From Ridgeia piscesae (Eukaryota > Annelida > Polychaeta > Sabellida > Siboglinidae): a DNA stretch of 64,000 bases. Both the position numbers and the translations under genes were made by a program. The first letter of the stretch is position 1. Every line of letters begins with the position of its first letter. The notes beneath the pieces are model-generated. The model was not told where the DNA came from. It saw nothing but the letters and a program-made list of their open reading frames with translations, and did no database searches. The stretch covers positions 196,446-260,445 of the forward strand of contig JAODUO010000642.1 of the NCBI GenBank assembly GCA_025642075.2, in the 5' to 3' direction. This document shows, piece by piece, positions 1 through 12,959 of this stretch.

Positions 1-1573
1 ATGTGTTTCATTGTGTCACAAATAATGGCTCTATCAGAGTCTGCCAGAAAAGGCTGAATTTTGATATGTATTACAAGTTACCTTTCAATCATGTACACTA
101 TTTTTGTATGTATATATTGTATGTTATGTTTTTAAACTTTTATGTTTGTACAATTTGAAGAGAATGAGAGATGAAGCTTTTTATTGATTTTATAAGAAAA
201 TGTATATGTTTGTGACCTTATGTTGTGGAATTGGTCACATTTCAGCATCAGCTGTTATTCAGCACTACCTAGCTATACACAATCATAACTGGTTGTATTC
301 TCATTTCACTCAGTTGTATGTTCGAGTTGGAAAGAATGTTTGTTTATTCCTGTTTGCTTAGTGACATTCTTGTTGCTAAGAGTTATAAGATACAAACTGT
401 GATGACAGGAAAACCAGTTTTCCGTAAGGTAAATGGTAATGTATATGTTCATGTTCATATATGGTTACATTAAAGATATAATGTTGTTCATACAGGAAAG
501 CACATGTAGTGTTTGGACATACTAGGTACATTACATTAATATTATGACTAGGGCATAGTTGCCACTTTTATACTATGTGAATGCGATCAGTGGGTGAAGA
601 ATGGTTCGTTTTTTGCAGAATAAACTAGATTCCTAAAGATGCAATGTATAGATGACACTGTTCCAGTGTGAGTGTTCTGTTACATTCAGAAGATTGCGTT
701 ATACTGTAGTTTGAATACTGTGTCTGCTGGGATGTAACTGTACCAAATGTTAGGTCACTTGTGAACACTTCATTTATACGTTGAAATGCTAGTGATATTC
801 CTGATACATTGTATAGTTTTCTTTTTTAAATAAAATGTGATTGAGCAGTTGATCTGATAACATTTTATATTTGTAGCTACATTGTACTTGGCTTCTTATG
901 TGTTGAGATTTTGAATCAGTGCATTGTTAAAACTAGCTCCATAACATGTGAACACCAGTGCAGGTGTGTTTTCTTAAATAAAAATATTCAGTGAAATCCA
1001 TTCCCAGTGTGTTCTGTGGCATATATTAGAAGTGACAACATTGGGGTATGTGAACAAATTGATGACTTGTTTTAGTTGTGTGGTGTGGCTTAATACTCCC
1101 CATCCAGCTAGACGATACATGGAGTTGGAACATTCAGGATGTCATAGTGCATCAAATGCACTTATATAATATGTAGAGGTGCTTCAGGAAAGGTGCCTCT
1201 GACTGACTAGTAGATCCTAGATACCAACACACAACCAGCAATGGCATCCAGTATATTCTGTCCATTTTGTTCTCAGGTCATTAATAAACACTTTTACACG
1301 ATACTGGAACACTGAAAATACAAAGTCATACAAAGCAAAATTTTTTGTACATTTGAGTTGTGAATTTTTGCTCACTAAACATACTATATACATGGATATA
1401 AATTGACGATCACATTGTTTTTTTGTTTATTTTATATTTTTTTATAGGAGCATTGCAAGTCAGTATATGGAAGATCGGATTTTGATGAGTAATAGGGTCT
1501 AGACTCTACTGGCTATACTACTATAGCCTACCACATATATATATATATATATACACACATATATATTATTTAT

Positions 1574-1628
<55 letters not shown>

Positions 1629-1789
1629 CATGGCATAGTAGTGATTGTTCAGGGGATGAGTAGCATTTCAAGGCTGGTAGTCCCCGTTGCCAATAACAAA
1701 TTCTTAAGTTCGGCCCTTCGTAGCCATGACGCTGTTACATTTATAATATAAATATATTAAATGCATAACATATCATGTTCGTATTTTGT
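1..1789. other. Non-coding AT-rich stretch with possible 3' UTR signals
   Basis: No convincing exon or long reading frame is seen. AATAAA-type polyadenylation signals occur near 828 and 976, so part of the first kilobase could be the 3' UTR of a plus-strand gene lying upstream of the window. That is inference only. A TA microsatellite sits at about 1540-1624. Confidence 0.35.
1540..1624. repeat. (TA)n microsatellite
   Basis: Imperfect TA dinucleotide tract with short CACACA and TTATTA interruptions. Confidence 0.9.
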
Positions 1790-1920
1790 TAGCCTCGATT
1801 AACCAGACTCCGTCAGGCGGCAGCACTTTTCAGCCACTCAACTCCGCTTGTATTACACGCTGATTAGGTCTCAGGCCAACTAAAAAATAAAAATAACGAT
1901 ATATTTTATACGAAATACGA
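1790..1920 (+). repeat. Dispersed repeat, uninterrupted copy
   Basis: This stretch contains the modules GGCAGCACTTTT, CACTCAAC and CTCAGGCCAA in one piece. The same modules are found at 5573-5630 and 7108-7150, separated there by a LINE. It therefore looks like an intact copy of a dispersed non-coding repeat of unknown class. Confidence 0.6.
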
Positions 1921-2199
1921 ATAATTGCGATACTATTTTCGAGTGTACTTTTTAAATGTTGGTTATATCGACACAATTACTTACTTAGAAATAATCAAAT
2001 GTTACTTTTTAATAATTTATAATACTATGAGTATGCCAGTGGCAGTTCAGGCACTCTTTGAAAACGACCAATTTGAATCAGATCTCTCAGGTCTCTCAGG
2101 TTGTTTACTCCAAACAGCCCAAAACCCCCTTTGGGGTAAACCCCAATTTGGTAGTGCTCTGTGCACATCCAGATGCTATGGTGGTAAAAGAAGTATGTT

Positions 2200-3420
2200 C
2201 TGTTTTGTTTTTGTCCAGGTGTTTTGTTTGTGGTGGGTTTGTTTGTTTGTGTGTAAACTTGTTTTTTGTTTGGGTTTTTTTTACAAAAAACCCAAATTTA
2301 AAATGAAGGGTTTGGAAAAAAAAAAGGGGGGGCCATTATATGTCGCCGAAAAACCCTGGGAATTTTTTAGTTGATATTTTTGGTGTAATTTAGTTCCAAT
2401 AAATTCAGGGATAAACTAGGAAAATCATGATGCATGGTACATGTTAAAAGCTACAAGTTTTTGATTGATGTTTTACAAAATTAACTCTTTGGTTTGGTGT
2501 AAAAGTTGATTTGTTTTTTAAAAGTAAAATGCCCCCCTAGGCCAGTTGTTGATAATCCCCTCGAAGAGCTGGGCCACCAAGGGTGGCTAAAGGCTGTTTG
2601 GGTTTTGGCGTGCATATATTTTTCTTTGAAACAAATTGGTCACAGTTTTCTTTTACCTCAAAGAAAGCTAAAAAGGTTGTATTTTATTTTTCCCTATAGA
2701 ACTAACAAGCTTTCTATGGTTGTTGTTTTTAATAACTTTCTTTTACTATTAAATTTCATTCCGTTCTTCTGGGCATAAATCTAAAACTTAAAGATTTTGG
2801 AAGCTTGTCGTGAAAGTGGTTTAAAAAAATTTTCTTATAAGTTCTTTAAATTTTTCGATTTAAAGTGCTTGGAGACTTTGGGGAAAGGGAAACCAAAAAA
2901 AGGAAATTAGAAATGTGTTCCTGGTATTTTTGTTTATGTTTATTGGGAAGGGTTTTCCAACATCATTGGGGGTTTAACTACCAAATTTGATTTGTTGGGG
3001 GAAACCCAATTTTTTGTTTTTTTGGACCCCGGTTAAATTGGAAAGGAAAAGTTTTTTATCTGTTTTAGAAAATTTGATTAACATAGTGGGGTTTTTCCGT
3101 CCCTCAAGGCAAGAAAAGCCCGTAAATTTGGAAGGGGTTGAATGGGTTGTTTTAAAAGTCAATTTTAGTAAAGGGAAAAAAGGAAACTGGTCCTCAACTG
3201 ACTCTTTTACTCCCGATTAACAAAAATTGGGATTATCCGCAAGGGGCGTTTTTGAAAATTGAAACTCCTTTTTTCCCGGTGTGAAAGGAAATGAAAAAAA
3301 TTTTACATCAGGTTTTTTGTGTTTTGGGGTTATTCCCCTAGAAGGCTAATTTTGAAAAAGCTTTATAAAAACTTTTTCAAAAGGTTATGAAAAAACACAA
3401 AAGAAAGGTGGATAACTTAT
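2200..3420. other. Homopolymer-rich block, possibly low-quality consensus
   Basis: The stretch is dense in runs of A, T, G and C (poly-A next to poly-G near 2320, T runs near 3010-3020, paired AAACCC and GGGTTT tracts). Short reading frames exist on both strands but none resembles a protein family. The texture differs from the flanks and suggests uncorrected homopolymer errors or an unusual repeat. Confidence 0.4.
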
Positions 3421-5572
3421 TTCCTGTACTATGTAAATCGAACGATACAATGTATATATTTAAAGGATGCTCATTTAATTTGGGGTACAATAAATTATGA
3501 ACCCCTTTTAAAGTGGAAAAAAAGCATTTAATATCAATTTGTTATCCAGGTTTACCTATAAAATGCCACATTAATGTGAAATACTTGAAATGTGATGCCA
3601 AAGCAAGTTTTGCAGATGTCTGTGATATGTTTAAGTTAATGTCAGTGAGTGGTCTGTCTCAAAGCTGAGAAGGACAAGTGTCTGCATGTATATGCACAGT
3701 GACTTGTAGTGAGGTTCCAGCTTTACCCCTGTTTCCTGGCCCTGAAGTAGTGGCTGACTAGAGCACAAAGTTTAGATATATTATCCCATCATTACATTAA
3801 TTAACAAGCTGAAAGTGTAAAGCTTATAATGATATGCCGACTCTCCACCATTTTAAAGTGATGCACAACATATCCTTAGGATATCTTAAAATGGACATCG
3901 ATTGCAGGGAGCCTACAATGCTCTGCTCTGGCTTGAGACTCACTAAAGGCTCCAACTTCACTAGCCTTGATGGCTTAAGACTCATCTTAGACGTACATCT
4001 ACCCCTCCCCATTGCAAAAATAACAGTCGGAAAAAGCTGCTTGCAATTTCGTTCGATGGATGCAAATTTCACGGTTGTTTACAACACTCTCACGGTTTAT
4101 GGCGTACTGAAATTCTGTGTTCTGCGTTTGCGTTTCTCAAACATCTGGTTGCTTTGTTCATTTTAGTTTGTTACAAATACCTTTGTAGCGGATTTGTAGA
4201 CATTATTTTACCTACAGTGTCCAATATATCTAATAAAAGATGGATTCAATCATAATGACGCTGAAACTGATATGAGGCACGAAAATGGGCATATTGCAAT
4301 ATCAAGCCAAACACACAGCCTCACTCCATGACCATGACAGTACATGTCATTAAGCAATTTGTCTTTTCATCTAGATTATATTGCGCCTTGGATGGAATGA
4401 TAAACTACGAAAACAACAATGGATGATAGTCGATAGATTAGAATCATATAGTCACAGAAACTGTTTAGTCATTAATCAATGTTAATTTGACTTATATCAC
4501 GTTTCACGGGAATCATTCACCGTTGGAGAACGAACGTCCTAGCTTGGAATGATTTTAAGCTTCTTCAACTTCCCTCAACTTTCTATGGATGTTTCTAAAC
4601 AAGAACCCAACCGTCTAATAGCATATCATATCCATGTGCGCACCGATTAGTCATCTCCAAGCAGAACAACACGGCATAGTACGGCGTGTTGTGACTCTGG
4701 TGGCGCCACCTGGCGGAGTTAACTGGTAATAATGGCTCGAAGAGGAAAACGCGTTATATACTTACACATTTTGATCGATTTCAGGCATTAATTATTATTT
4801 TGTGATCACGTGACAAGTGTACACGTACAATACAGGTGTAGTAGATAAACCATGTGAGGTTTTTAAGGTTTTTTTTCGAAGTGCGGGCCTAAATTGCAAA
4901 CGTACCACTTTCTGAACCGGCGTTTGTCAATGACATTGACATAGTCATAGTACTCATACATCGTTATACTTATAGACGTGTAAATAATCATCGAAACATA
5001 CTGGCCAGCCCGCGATTTTTCCAGTATATGAAGAAACGTTTCCAATATTCATAATCTGAAACACTTACTTTATTCAACTTGTGCAAATGAATCGTTAATT
5101 AACAAAGGTATATTTTGGCGAAATACAAAATGTACACCGCGAGACGAAGTTGCGCGAATTTTTTTATTTCGATGCCGCTAGTCGAAACGGTAACGCGGTG
5201 GTGGTAATAATTACAAGATTTAACCAAATTTAACAACATTGCCATCCGAGAGTGAACTCCACATGACAAGTGAACTGGGAAGCCTTCGTCATATTGAGAG
5301 TCCAACCCATAATCTATCTATATTCCATCCTTCTGAAGAATTTGTAGATGTTGTTTTTAAATACGTCACGAAATAGGGTAGGGACCATTACGCAACGGGG
5401 GCCAATGAGTATTTCGTGTAATGTAAGTTATTTTACATGTTTGCGTTATGTCCCTAGCATGCTGTATTGTAAAGTCTAAAGAATAATACATTTTGTAATT
5501 TATATCTTGGATTTGCCTGCATATGATATGGTTCCCACGAGTTGCCAAAGATGGCGCGGTGCCATCCCACGG
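3421..5572. other. Unannotated stretch
   Basis: No exon with splice sites or recognisable protein was seen. An open frame of 110 codons at 3834-4166 (+) and an overlapping 82-codon frame on the minus strand (3824-4072) have no recognisable domain and are not called as genes. Confidence 0.4.
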
Positions 5573-7150
5573 ATTAGTCTCGGTTACCCAGGCTTCGTGA
5601 GGTGGCAGCACTTTTAAGCCCCTCAACACCGCCTGGGGAAAGAAAGGCTCTGCGTTTGTTAGGCCTTACCCCTTACCTTGAATTTACCTTGAATCCTCTT
5701 CTACTATGTAGTCGAGGAGTTGACGAGGAAGGGAGTCAATCGCTGACTCGTGTAATCCTCCGCCCTATTTCGCAGATACTTGTCAATGTGACCCTTAAAA
5801 TGGTTGACGCTTGCGAACATAACAGCACTACCAGGAACTATATTCCAATCGTTTACTATCGATTGAGTGAAAGAGTACTTTCGTATATCAAGCCTAGAGT
5901 GTAATTTGTGTATTTTGTAAGGGTGCCCTCTTGTTTTGCCATCCTCATTTTCCATAATAAAGAAGTCGGCAGGAAAAATACTATCCAACCTATTTATTAT
6001 TTTAAAAACTTCATAAAAATCGGCTCTCACCCTTATTGTTTCCAAAGTTGTAATTTTTAGTATTCTTAGTCGACTTGGATAGTCTAAATGCCTTAATTCA
6101 GGAATAATCCTGCTCATCCTTCGTTGTATAGATTCTAATAAATTTATATCTTTCTGTTTAAATGGGCGCCATGCCTGAATACAGTAATCCAGGTGAGGTC
6201 TCACTAAGGATTTATAGTTTTAAAACTACCTCCTTGGTTTTATATTTAAAGGCTGTATTTATCATGCCTAGCATTGCATTTGCCTTATTAGCTGCCGTGA
6301 CACATTGCTTTGTTACATCCAGTGTTTCTGTGATGATGACCCCTAAGTCTCTCTCTTCGTGTGTTGTTTCAATGCATTCCTTTCCCATAAAACAATCATA
6401 CTGTTTATTGTTGTATCCGTAATGTATAAATTTTTCAGCATAGAACAACATCGACCATTCATTGCTCTACTCACTTAGGGTACTCAGATCTTTTGGTAAT
6501 TTTTCCGCGTCCTCATACGTTGATACTTGACTAAACAGCTTAGTGTCATCAGCAAACTTAAGAATATGATTTATCACACCCTCATCTAGGTCATTTATAA
6601 ATATTACAAATAAAACTGGTCCCAAAACAGACCCCTGTGGGACTCCACTCCTTACATTCAGAAGTTTTCCCATTGACCACAACACGTTGGACTCTGTCAG
6701 TCAGCCATTCGGTTATCCAGTCACTTACAACACCTCCTGTGTCATGTGACTTTAGTTTGCTCTCTAGCCTGGCATGGGGAACTGTATCGAAAGCTTTAGT
6801 GAAATCCAAATAAAACGAGTCTAGAAGGTTGGTCAAACACGAACGACCTTTCCAAAAACCGTGTTGTGATGGTTTAATTAGCTCATTTTTTGGGAGATGC
6901 CTGATGATCTCATCTCTTATGCTGGATTCCATGGTCTTGGGATATGTAGGATATCAGGCTCACTGGTGTATAATTACATGGCTGTGATTTTGTTCCTTTG
7001 TTTTTGTATATAGGTGTTACATTTGCCTTTTTCCAATCCAGAGGGACTTCCCCCATTTCTATACTGCCATTAAAGATCTCACCCCAGATTAGGGTAGAGA
7101 CGCTGATTGGCTCTCAGGCCAATTATGAAATAAAAATTTAAATAACGATA
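5573..7150 (+). repeat. Dispersed repeat copy interrupted by a LINE
   Basis: The left part (5573-5630, with GGCAGCACTTTT) and the right part (7108-7150, with CTCAGGCCAA) match consecutive parts of the copy at 1790-1920. The minus-strand LINE lies exactly between them, so it appears to have inserted into this repeat. Confidence 0.6.
5640..7106 (-). mobile_element. Non-LTR retrotransposon (LINE) reverse transcriptase relic, CR1/jockey-like
   Basis: The minus strand reads a reverse transcriptase in order, with stops and frame changes. From the 5' side these are VPLDWKKANVTPIYK (about 7050), SQHGFWKGRSCLTNLL, the palm motif DFTKAFDTVPHARL, GVPQGSVLGPVLFV, ILKFADDTKLF carrying the catalytic ADD, then EERDLGVIITE. 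The C-terminal part is RPHLDYCIQAWRPF with LESIQRRMSRIIPELRHL and RLDIRKYSFTQSIVNDWN (6204-5704). No endonuclease domain remains upstream, so the copy is 5'-truncated. At least three frame breaks make it inactive. The clade assignment rests on motif style only. Confidence 0.85.
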
Positions 7151-8340
7151 TACTAACAAAAGATAATGATATCCTATGAATAGCATTCAACATTGAACTT
7201 ATATTAACACAAAAATCAGTAATAATTCAAATTTGCAGTTGTTTATAAAATAATAATTACAGCAGCATTGTTTAATCCCATACGAATAACATACAAATTA
7301 AATAAGGATACCTTTGTTTCAAATAATGCTCTAATATAAAAACTATTCAAAATTACACTTATATTAACTCAAAATAAATAGAAATACAAATTTGCAGTTG
7401 TCTATATAAATAGAAATTACGGCAGGATTAATCAGTGTCCGTGAGATGGCAGCATTGTATAGATCACGCGGATATAATATTCAAAAGCCGGGAGACTCAC
7501 CAGACTGTCTTCTCGGCGTAGTTACGCAGCCGACCGAGACTACCCACGGATTTGAGTTGAGGATATAATCATAATAGGGGCTGTAAGTGGGTCACGATAC
7601 AAGGCGAGACTCCGCGCGACTGGAGCTGATTGGGGACTGGACACAAGAATAATATTCTAACGATGGATGACAGTTGTAGCTTCCCACTGATGAATACTAG
7701 GAAAATCAGATCTTACATATCTTGTGTTATACCTTTCTTATCTTAAATGTCTGATTTAATATTGAGTTTACCACACTATCATAGACATATAGCGATTTAT
7801 GATTATGTAGTACAAATAATAAACACGATTTTAGGCCGTATGTGTCTTACGGGATTTGCGTTTTACATTGCTGTACGTTGTGGTTTCGATAAGCACTTAT
7901 ACCTGACAAGTTATCTAAATGCACATAATCGTAACACATGTATACGTTTTCCCCAAACGGGCTGTACTGCTCGAAAAATGGCACTCTTCATTATTAGTCA
8001 AGATCGCCAAACACCACAATAGTCGATTAAAATTCATGATTTCCGTGATCATTGTTACCGGTAAAGTGTTCCATTGCTTCTGCTTGTAATAATCCTTCGG
8101 ACAATATAATTGAAATACGCTATTTGGGAACAGTTCGATTATTACAAACAAAAACATGGAGAATATGGATTTCCGGCCCCCAACTGTCGCCAGCCTCGTT
8201 TTCGCGCGCGAGACATACACGCCCTATGTACAAGATTTGGCAAAAAAAACTTATACGACCAACCATTTCCAGGTTCATAGAATGGCAACTCGACTATAAT
8301 GGTACGACAAGAAAGGCACTGTACTATGGCAACACTACAT

Positions 8341-8342
<2 letters not shown>
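7151..8342. other. Unannotated AT-rich stretch
   Basis: No recognisable gene. Fragments near 7425-7560 resemble parts of the dispersed repeat seen at 1790-1920 and 41650-41740. Short open frames at 7747-8022 (+) and 7915-8220 (-) overlap each other and have no recognisable domain. Confidence 0.35.

Positions 8343-8409
<67 letters not shown>
8343..8409. repeat. (TA)n microsatellite
   Basis: Pure TA tract abutting the start of a foldback-element fragment. Confidence 0.95.
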
Positions 8410-8410
<1 letters not shown>

Positions 8411-9445
8411 GACAATGTTTCCACGTGGTTCTGCTTGTGTTTATTGTACACGTGGTGAGCGGGAAACTTCAGTTCGTCGACGGCAGAAATGTCTGCATAT
8501 TTCAGTTAGTCGGCGGCAGAAATGTCTAAGTTGCAATTGTCCGGATTTTTAAGACGGAGTCATTAAAACAATTATAGGCATCAACTCTTTTTTGTACTAG
8601 GAGTTAGTCAGGTAGAGTGAAAAAATGATAACTTGTGCGTAACTAAACTAGTTTAGTCTATAGACTAAAGTAACTGAATCTAAGATATGACGTGCAGCAA
8701 TGTAAAGTAGACCAACAGCAACTAATGTTCTAAAAAGAGCTGGCATAATAACTCAACTGAGAGTGGCCAGCTGCCATCATCCAGTCGTATTTTTGTCTCA
8801 TTAACCTTAGGCTTCAGTTATGTAATTACTGAATAAGAGATATGTCATGTCACTACATTTTTTTGACAAATTCACATAGTGTTTATGTATGAACAGCAAT
8901 TAGTTCCTGTGTCTAGATTCATTTTTATGTGTTACTTGTTTGTTGAATAAAATCAATCATATTACATTGATACCAACTTTATTTTCGCTTTACTAATTAA
9001 TGTATTACTTTTACATAGTTTTATTATTTATTTACATACATAATTAATTTGAGATGCAAAAACACTAACGACATACATGTACATTAAATTTACCAAATGA
9101 CACGTACTTTCTATTCAAAGTGGGTGTATACAACTATTTTTATAATATTTTTTATTTCAACTTATAATATTTCTGTTCAGTTCCTTGAGATCAAATGCGC
9201 AGAGCATGATCACACATTAGAGACTGTAAACACGGAATTCGAAACAACTACGTCTAGGTTTAGCAAATTAGACATGAATACTTGTTTTCACCACGTGTAC
9301 AATAGAAATACAAGCAGAACCACGTGGAAACATTGTGACGTGTACCGTGAAAACAGAGGCTGTCCACGTGGACACATACTCGTTACTCATTGGTCGAAAA
9401 ATGCCCTGTTGCGGAACCTACCTGGTGAGGCAAAACGTGCCGTAG
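8410..9445. repeat. Foldback-type repeat, diverged copy with inverted ends
   Basis: The segment at 8410-8460 (ACAATGTTTCCACGTGG onward) is the reverse complement of 9290-9350. The right arm continues to about 9445 and matches the arms of the element at 29,029-29,830. The rest of the left arm is replaced by the TA tract. Several CACGTG or near-CACGTG motifs lie in the arms. A direct two-copy repeat of about 33 bp (CGGCAGAAATGTCT core) is at 8469-8534. Confidence 0.6.
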
Positions 9446-9585
9446 GACCTATATATGGAGGTACACGTCATGGTGGTCAGCACGATAGCGATCTTTCAGG
9501 GTTTAGAGCTGGTCTCCAAAGATCAATCATTACGTATACTTACAATATTGTACCTACTGTATTGTTATGTACGCAGTTGATCTGA
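9097..9585 (+). other. 162-codon open frame overlapping the foldback repeat arm
   Basis: The frame begins with an ATG, encodes a hydrophobic N-terminal stretch (TTIFIIFFISTY) and then reads through the repeat arm (NTSRTTWKHC, NRGCPRGH, SKNALLRNLPGE). An AATAAA signal follows the stop at once. The same repeat-arm peptide is open in two other copies of the element, at about 29,028-29,190 on the minus strand and 29,690-29,826 on the plus strand. This could be a transposon-encoded peptide or simply young repeat copies without stops. No known protein family is recognised. Confidence 0.2.
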
Positions 9586-9740
9586 AATAAATAAAATATC
9601 TATCTCTGTGTTGGAACAGTGAGCGGCTATATTTTCGACTTTCTATGCAAAATTCTAACGTATTTCCCCGTAATACGGAGTCGGCGATCCCACTCTTTTA
9701 TATCTATGATTATTATGATACTTTACCATTTACTCTTGTC

Positions 9741-9752
9741 TTGGTTTTGCAG
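9741..9752 (+). promoter_or_regulatory. Probable 3' splice site of a 5' UTR intron, gene A
   Basis: A pyrimidine-rich tract ending TTGGTTTTGCAG lies six bases before the ATG at 9758. This suggests that the first coding exon is preceded by a non-coding exon further upstream. Confidence 0.45.
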
Positions 9753-9757
9753 ATAAC

Positions 9758-9815
9758 ATGAATGGTTGCAGCTGGGTGACTCGTTTATTGGCATTGCTGA
9801 TTGCTGCTAAGTCAG
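9758..9815 (+). CDS. Gene A exon 1: signal peptide of an Ig-superfamily receptor
   Basis: The exon reads MNGCSWVTRLLALLIAAKSG, a typical secretory signal peptide with a positive N-region, a leucine and alanine core and a small-residue end. It closes with a GTATG donor at 9816 in phase 1, which matches the phase-1 acceptors of all later Ig exons of the gene. The start is chosen because it is the only ATG giving a signal peptide that joins in phase with V1. The next exon is about 5 kb away across an intron filled with LINE debris and a TA array. That this exon belongs to the Ig gene is inferred from phase, strand and position; transcript evidence would settle it. Confidence 0.7.
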
Positions 9816-10299
9816 GTATGCAATTTGTATATGGGCGCTGCCGCTGTCTGGAAAAATACAATAAAAATGCAGTTTCACAGTCAATGTAATGTACCCAATT
9901 GTGTGTCAAGGACACCCAACATTCAAAGTCTTCATTGCAAAAGCTTTTTCTCTAGCCAAGACCATAACACACACACCCCATTTAGCAACGTATTTTGTAG
10001 TGTCAAAGTTTAGTCATTAATGTGCAACAAATATAGAGAGAACCAAAGAGGAAAGTGACTTTAGAGTACAACAAGAAAATGAAAGACCACTTTAAGACGA
10101 ACAACATGAAAAATATATGGAAAGGGCTTAAGTATTTACAAAAAGACAAAAGACACCAAAATAACCAAAAGACACAAAAATTAATGTAAATCTACTGACT
10201 ATGCCAGACCTCAATAGATTATAATATTATGCACGTTTCGATTGCCAAGATATTTATTTTGAGCTTGAAGGAATGAGGCATAGTCTGGCAAATGTACAT

Positions 10300-11340
10300 C
10301 TGGATGAAAAATGGGGAGATTACTGTTGGTAATGATACTAATGAAGCGGTTCTTAAAATGCTTGGAAAAAAACAAAGCAGTGGGACCTGATGGGGTCAGA
10401 CCAAATGTACTGAGGACATGTTCGTTTACAGCCATTAAGAAAAGACATTTCTACATGTTTTTAATACAAATTCAGCTCTCACAAAAACTGTTTAAAATGT
10501 ATGTCCATAATATGGATTTTTAGATTATTTGATAAACTGCCTACAATTTGCAGTCACCAGCAAACTCTTGATTCAGAATAGAATGTTATAGCGGACGTCA
10601 TCTGCACCAATAAAACCATACCAGAACTACTTTGAATTGAAAGTTTGTAAAACAAAAGAAATGTTGTTTAATGTTTTAAGGAAGATACAAAAATATGCCA
10701 GATTTTTTGGTCATTAAAATGGTTGAAGTCAACTGAGTGGTGACTTTTGCGGCGTACGTATTCGTCGATATTTGCCTCTTTCTGTTGCAAAAACTATCGC
10801 GCTAGTCACTAGTAGATTAGACTATTGCAATTGAAGCTTTTCATAATATTGCTATTAAGGACATGACAAAACTACAACAGGTTCAGAATTGCTTAGCAAA
10901 GGTTGTGACTAGGTCTCAAAGTTGTACTCATTCTATGCTGCTTCTAAAGTCTTTGCACTGGCTTCCTGTCCAATATTGTATCGTCTTTAAGATTAGTACT
11001 ATTGCCTACCAGGCACTTTCCTGTAAGCAGCCACCGTATTTACATTCTTTACTTACTCCTGTAAGTAAGCGTGTTCAGCTTTGGATCGATTTACTTTGTC
11101 CCTAAAGTCAATAGTAGTATTGGGACTAGGGCTTTTGCTATGGGTGCGCCCACTCTTTGGAATATGCTTCCTTCTAGTGTTAAATCAGTTGAACATATTG
11201 CTAAATGTCGCCCATTTAAAGATATACTTTTACCACCTTGTCTATCCACCATAGCTCCCTCTCATGTCAATCAATCTGAAGACAACTGAATTTTGTATTG
11301 ACTCTCAGATCGATTAAAACTTTTGTATTGTTGCGCCTCT
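10300..11340 (+). mobile_element. LINE relic, L2/CR1-like reverse transcriptase C-terminus
   Basis: A fingers-region piece KAVGPDGVRPNVL appears near 10,375-10,425 after a frame slip. The C-terminal section follows from about 10,750: TSRLDYCN, KLQQVQNCLAKVVTR, LKSLHWLPVQY, then GTRAFAMGAPTLWNMLP near 11,120-11,170. The central palm domain is missing or unreadable. The 3' end carries ATTATTATTATCATTAT near 11,385, as many LINE tails do. It is heavily degraded. Confidence 0.75.
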
Positions 11341-11735
11341 GAGCTCCGTTTCTAAGTATTTAGGCGCAATAGAAGTTATCTAATTATTATTATCATTATG
11401 TACTAGGGTATGGAATATGGTATATTGTTGATGGCTCTAAGATGTGGTTATTTAGTAAGAAATTACCTTAATTTGTAGTGAAACGTACGTTTCGACCCAT
11501 CAGCTATGAGTCTAATTGGTCAAGTAATGCATGGTGCCATGCAATATAGCTCAGACTTTCGGCGGTATAATTTGGCTGTATATGGTATCCTTGGTCTAAG
11601 TTCATGTATAACAATAAAGTCCTGACTCGAGAATTAAACTGGCATCAGATGAAATTGAAGGAGGTAATTTACTTGATACCACTGCGCTAAGGGTCACTGC
11701 GGCCTTCTCTACCCGCGTAAATGATGAATGGTCAG

Positions 11736-11852
<117 letters not shown>

Positions 11853-12959
11853 AGTGAATACACTTGGGGAAATAAAAAATTGAGTGGACCATTTCGTAAA
11901 GATTGTATACATTAGTTTATGCGTTATTAAACATACGGTTGAATTTGATCTGTTTTACTGTTTATTTTATATACAATTATTGATATAATGATTACACTGA
12001 TATATACGAAGGCGGCATCTACCCCAATACATAAGTAATAATCTTTTATAAAGCAACCATTTGTTATCATGATATATATGGGAATATACATTATTTGATT
12101 TGTATTTTGTTTATTAACAACAGTTCATCTAACTGTAAAGTTATGACATTTTCCCTGAGTTAAGTAATCTGGGAAACTAAACGAAAACGTCAAATAAAAT
12201 ACAAATAAAATGACACAGCTGAATCCAAGTTGTTTTAGTGTCCACGTTTCAAATTTATCTTCCACAAATTCATTTTATATTGCATTTAATTTAGGTTTTT
12301 AAACTTTGTGCATGTCTCTTGCCAAGTGCTAATTTGCCAGTAATAACACATTTCTACATTTTCACGATGAAATATCTCTGGAAATGTAATTCACATCTCT
12401 TTACAAATCGGTGTATATGTTTTTGTCCTTTGAGTCGGGTAATATTATTTTATTCCAGTAATTAGTAGAAACGTTGTGTTATGTCAAAACTTGTATTTTA
12501 TTTATTTCCTTACCCAAGTCTATTCATATTATGATTGGTCAATCTAGCCATGGTTTAGCAACATGTATAGTTTTTGTCTTTAAAAAATGATCAGTTATTT
12601 AACCTAATACAATCAAAATTCTAATGCAATTAGTTACGTGTTACAACAATAAATTCATGGTTTCAGATTAAAATGACATGGTGTGTTTAAACTTCATGTT
12701 ATTGTTAGTAGGTTTGTCTAGAGTGCTAGACTTGTTATCTTTAAATTAATGATTGATCACGGCTTGTGGATTTGCCGCCAAAACCAATTTCAACCCAAGC
12801 AACCAGCATTTCTAACATCGAGTAAAAGAGGCCTGCCTGTTGCACAGGCCCACCCATGATTGAAGCATAGTGTTAGTCACTGTGCATAGTTTATAACAGG
12901 ACAACTGATCATCCTTTATGACACGAAACGAGTTCAAACTGGTAGCTGGCCGCGGGGTA

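Noticed and set aside
3824..4166. Overlapping 110-codon (+) and 82-codon (-) frames
   Set aside because: No recognisable domain, splice sites or codon pattern. The overlap on opposite strands suggests chance.
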